In this document: positions 42,917-44,076 of the stretch, one piece after another
How the letters are laid out: the number at the start of each line of letters is the position of its first letter
Numbering within the stretch: the stretch's first letter is position 1
DNA from: Pseudomonadota bacterium
Lineage (GTDB): Bacteria > Pseudomonadota > Gammaproteobacteria > Burkholderiales > Burkholderiaceae_E
NCBI GenBank assembly: GCA_023389055.1
Contig: JAEWFA010000049.1
Coordinates: 1 to 44,076 of the forward strand
Direction of reading: 5' to 3'
DNA: 44,076 bases
Program-made: the position numbers and the translations under genes
The notes under the pieces: model-generated
Seen by the model: only the letters and a program-made list of their open reading frames with translations
Databases searched by the model: none
What the model was told of the DNA's origin: nothing

Positions 42917-43621
42917 TCAATGCACGCCGAGGAAACGCATCAGCGACTCGGGCGCCTTGCGCACCTCGTCGGCCGGCGCCTCGTGCACGATGCGGCCGGT
43001 CTCCATCACGTAGACGCGATCGGCGGCAGCAAGCGCGCTGTACAGGTTCTGCTCGACGAGCAGGATCGTGAGTCCCGCGCGCTTGAGCTGCACGATGATC
43101 CCTTCGAGCGCCTGCACCATCACCGGCGCGAGCCCCTCGGAGGGCTCGTCCATCAGGATCAGTTGCGGGTCGATGACCAGCGCACGCGCGATCGCGAGCA
43201 TCTGCCGCTCTCCGCCCGAGAGCTGTCCGCCGCGATGCCCCTTGCGCTCGGCCAGTCGCGGAAAGAGCCCGAAGAGCCGTTCGACGGTCCAGCCCGAGGC
43301 GTCGCGCACGGACTTGTGCATCGTCAGGTGCTCGAGCACGGTGAGCGACGGGAACAGGCGCCGGCCCTGCGGCACGAGCGCGATGCGGCGTCTCGCGACC
43401 TCGTGCGGCGTCAGTCCGATCAGCTCCTCGTCGCGCCAGCGAATCGACCCCTGGCGCACGCCCGGCTGCTTCAGGCGCATCACCGAACGGATCAGCGTCG
43501 TCTTGCCCATTCCGTTGCGTCCGAGCAGCGCGACGACTTCCCCGTCGGGGACGGCGAGCGAAGCGCCGTGCAGCACGTGCGCCTCGCCGTAGTAGCTGTG
43601 CAGGTCACGAATCTCCAGCAT
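42917..43621 (-). CDS. livF: branched-chain amino acid-type ABC transporter ATP-binding protein
   Basis: The 234-residue ATPase matches LivF. It has MLEIRDLHSYYGEAHVLHG, Walker A GRNGMGKTT, LVPQGRRLFPSLTV (the Q-loop of HAAT transporters), signature LSGGERQ, Walker B LILMDEP with SEGLAPV, and the H-switch LLVEQN. HAAT systems import branched-chain amino acids, urea, amides or aromatic acids. I use the ATG at 43621; a GTG one codon earlier is possible. It overlaps livG by 17 bases and is followed 11 bases later by the dehydrogenase, so uptake and catabolism share a transcript. Confidence 0.92.
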   Translation of the reverse strand: MLEIRDLHSYYGEAHVLHGASLAVPDGEVVALLGRNGMGKTTLIRSVMRLKQPGVRQGSIRWRDEELIGLTPHEVARRRIALVPQGRRLFPSLTVLEHLTMHKSVRDASGWTVERLFGLFPRLAERKGHRGGQLSGGERQMLAIARALVIDPQLILMDEPSEGLAPVMVQALEGIIVQLKRAGLTILLVEQNLYSALAAADRVYVMETGRIVHEAPADEVRKAPESLMRFLGVH

Positions 43622-44076
43622 CACGCCTCGCCTTGCCGAGATAGACGTCCTGCACCGCCTGGTTCGCGCGGATCTCGTCGGGTGCGCCTTCGGCGAGCAG
43701 CTTTCCGTTGTCCAGGCAGGTGACCCAGTCGACGAGGTTGAGCACGAGATCCATGTCGTGCTCGATCAGCATCACGGTGAGCTCGCGCGACAGCGCGCGG
43801 ATGATCTCGACGACGATCACCCGCTCGGCGGCCGAAAGGCCCGCGGCCGGCTCGTCGAGCAGCAGCAGCCGCGGCTGTGCGACGAGCGCCATCGCCATCT
43901 CGAGCTGGCGCTGCTCGCCGTACGACAGCTCGCTGACCACCGTGCCGCGCCGCTCCTGCAGCCGGGAGACGCCGAGCGCGTGAGCGGCGCGCTCGCGCTC
44001 GGCGTCGTCGAGCCGCGGCGAGCCCAGCATCGAGAAACGCGTGGGCGACAGGCCGCGCAGCGCGAGTTGCATGTTC
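43605..44076 (-). CDS. livG: LivG-type ABC transporter ATP-binding protein, N-terminus beyond the window
   Basis: The C-terminal 157 residues of a LivG-type ATPase are present; the reading frame runs off the right edge, so the Walker A region lies outside. Visible are the signature LSYGEQRQLEMAMAL, Walker B LLLLDEPAAGLS, the H-switch LIEHDMDLVLNL, and the C-terminal NGKLLAEGAPDEI with VYLGKA typical of LivG. It is the partner of livF for a HAAT-type importer. Permeases and the binding protein presumably lie to the right. Confidence 0.9.
   Translation of the reverse strand, partial: NMQLALRGLSPTRFSMLGSPRLDDAERERAAHALGVSRLQERRGTVVSELSYGEQRQLEMAMALVAQPRLLLLDEPAAGLSAAERVIVVEIIRALSRELTVMLIEHDMDLVLNLVDWVTCLDNGKLLAEGAPDEIRANQAVQDVYLGKARRDAGDS

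Noticed and set aside
42917..44076. Treating livF/livG as the benzoate uptake system of the box cluster.
   Set aside because: They are over 11 kb away and tightly coupled to the dehydrogenase-amidohydrolase operon, which is the simpler partner.

Overview
This is a very GC-rich, densely packed stretch of chromosome with no phage, IS, CRISPR, rRNA or tRNA signatures. Gene content (aerobic benzoyl-CoA 'box' pathway, a TRAP transporter, DUF1840, a beta-class GST, comM, a Ugp-type ABC operon with glpD) points to a betaproteobacterium, most likely Burkholderiales; the genus cannot be fixed from this sequence alone. Many genes use GTG or TTG starts, operons are tied by 4-base ATGA/GTGA overlaps, and most convergent gene pairs abut or overlap at their 3' ends.

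Left part (1-17.4 kb): comM with an alpha-methylacyl-CoA racemase-like gene; an MFS transporter with a small lipoprotein; DUF1840 and DUF502 genes; then a seven-gene glycerol-3-phosphate operon (SorC-type regulator, glpD, an MgtC-family gene, ugpC, ugpB, ugpA, ugpE). It is followed by inorganic pyrophosphatase on the other strand, an EEP-fold phosphatase/nuclease, a HAD phosphatase, a GST and a lipoprotein esterase.

Middle part (17.7-31.5 kb): a second MFS transporter; a class V aminotransferase plus a stand-alone flavodiiron-type metallo-beta-lactamase protein, divergent from a DctPQM TRAP transporter; then the box cluster. boxC-boxB-boxA run leftward, boxR (XRE helix-turn-helix fused to a shikimate-kinase-like domain) runs leftward just upstream of them, and boxD is divergent from boxR. 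Together BoxAB epoxidise benzoyl-CoA, BoxC opens the ring and BoxD oxidises the resulting semialdehyde. No benzoate-CoA ligase is in the window. A 25-bp element with one mismatch occurs in inverted orientation at the two box promoters and contains the -35 box in both; it is the best candidate BoxR operator.

Right part (31.5-44.1 kb): a baeRF-type release-factor-like protein, dodecin, a DUF2231 membrane protein and a 4HBT thioesterase; a membrane glycoconjugate group (GT39-like transferase, polyprenyl-phosphate GT2, flippase-like protein); a 205-residue membrane protein that looks like a degenerate P1B-ATPase membrane core; and, running leftward from the window edge, a tightly coupled catabolic operon livG-livF-aldehyde dehydrogenase-ACMSD-like amidohydrolase-PuuE-type polysaccharide deacetylase-asparaginase. 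That last operon looks like an uptake-and-degradation route for a nitrogen-containing ring or amide whose substrate I cannot name. It and the BoxR operator pair are the parts most worth following up.
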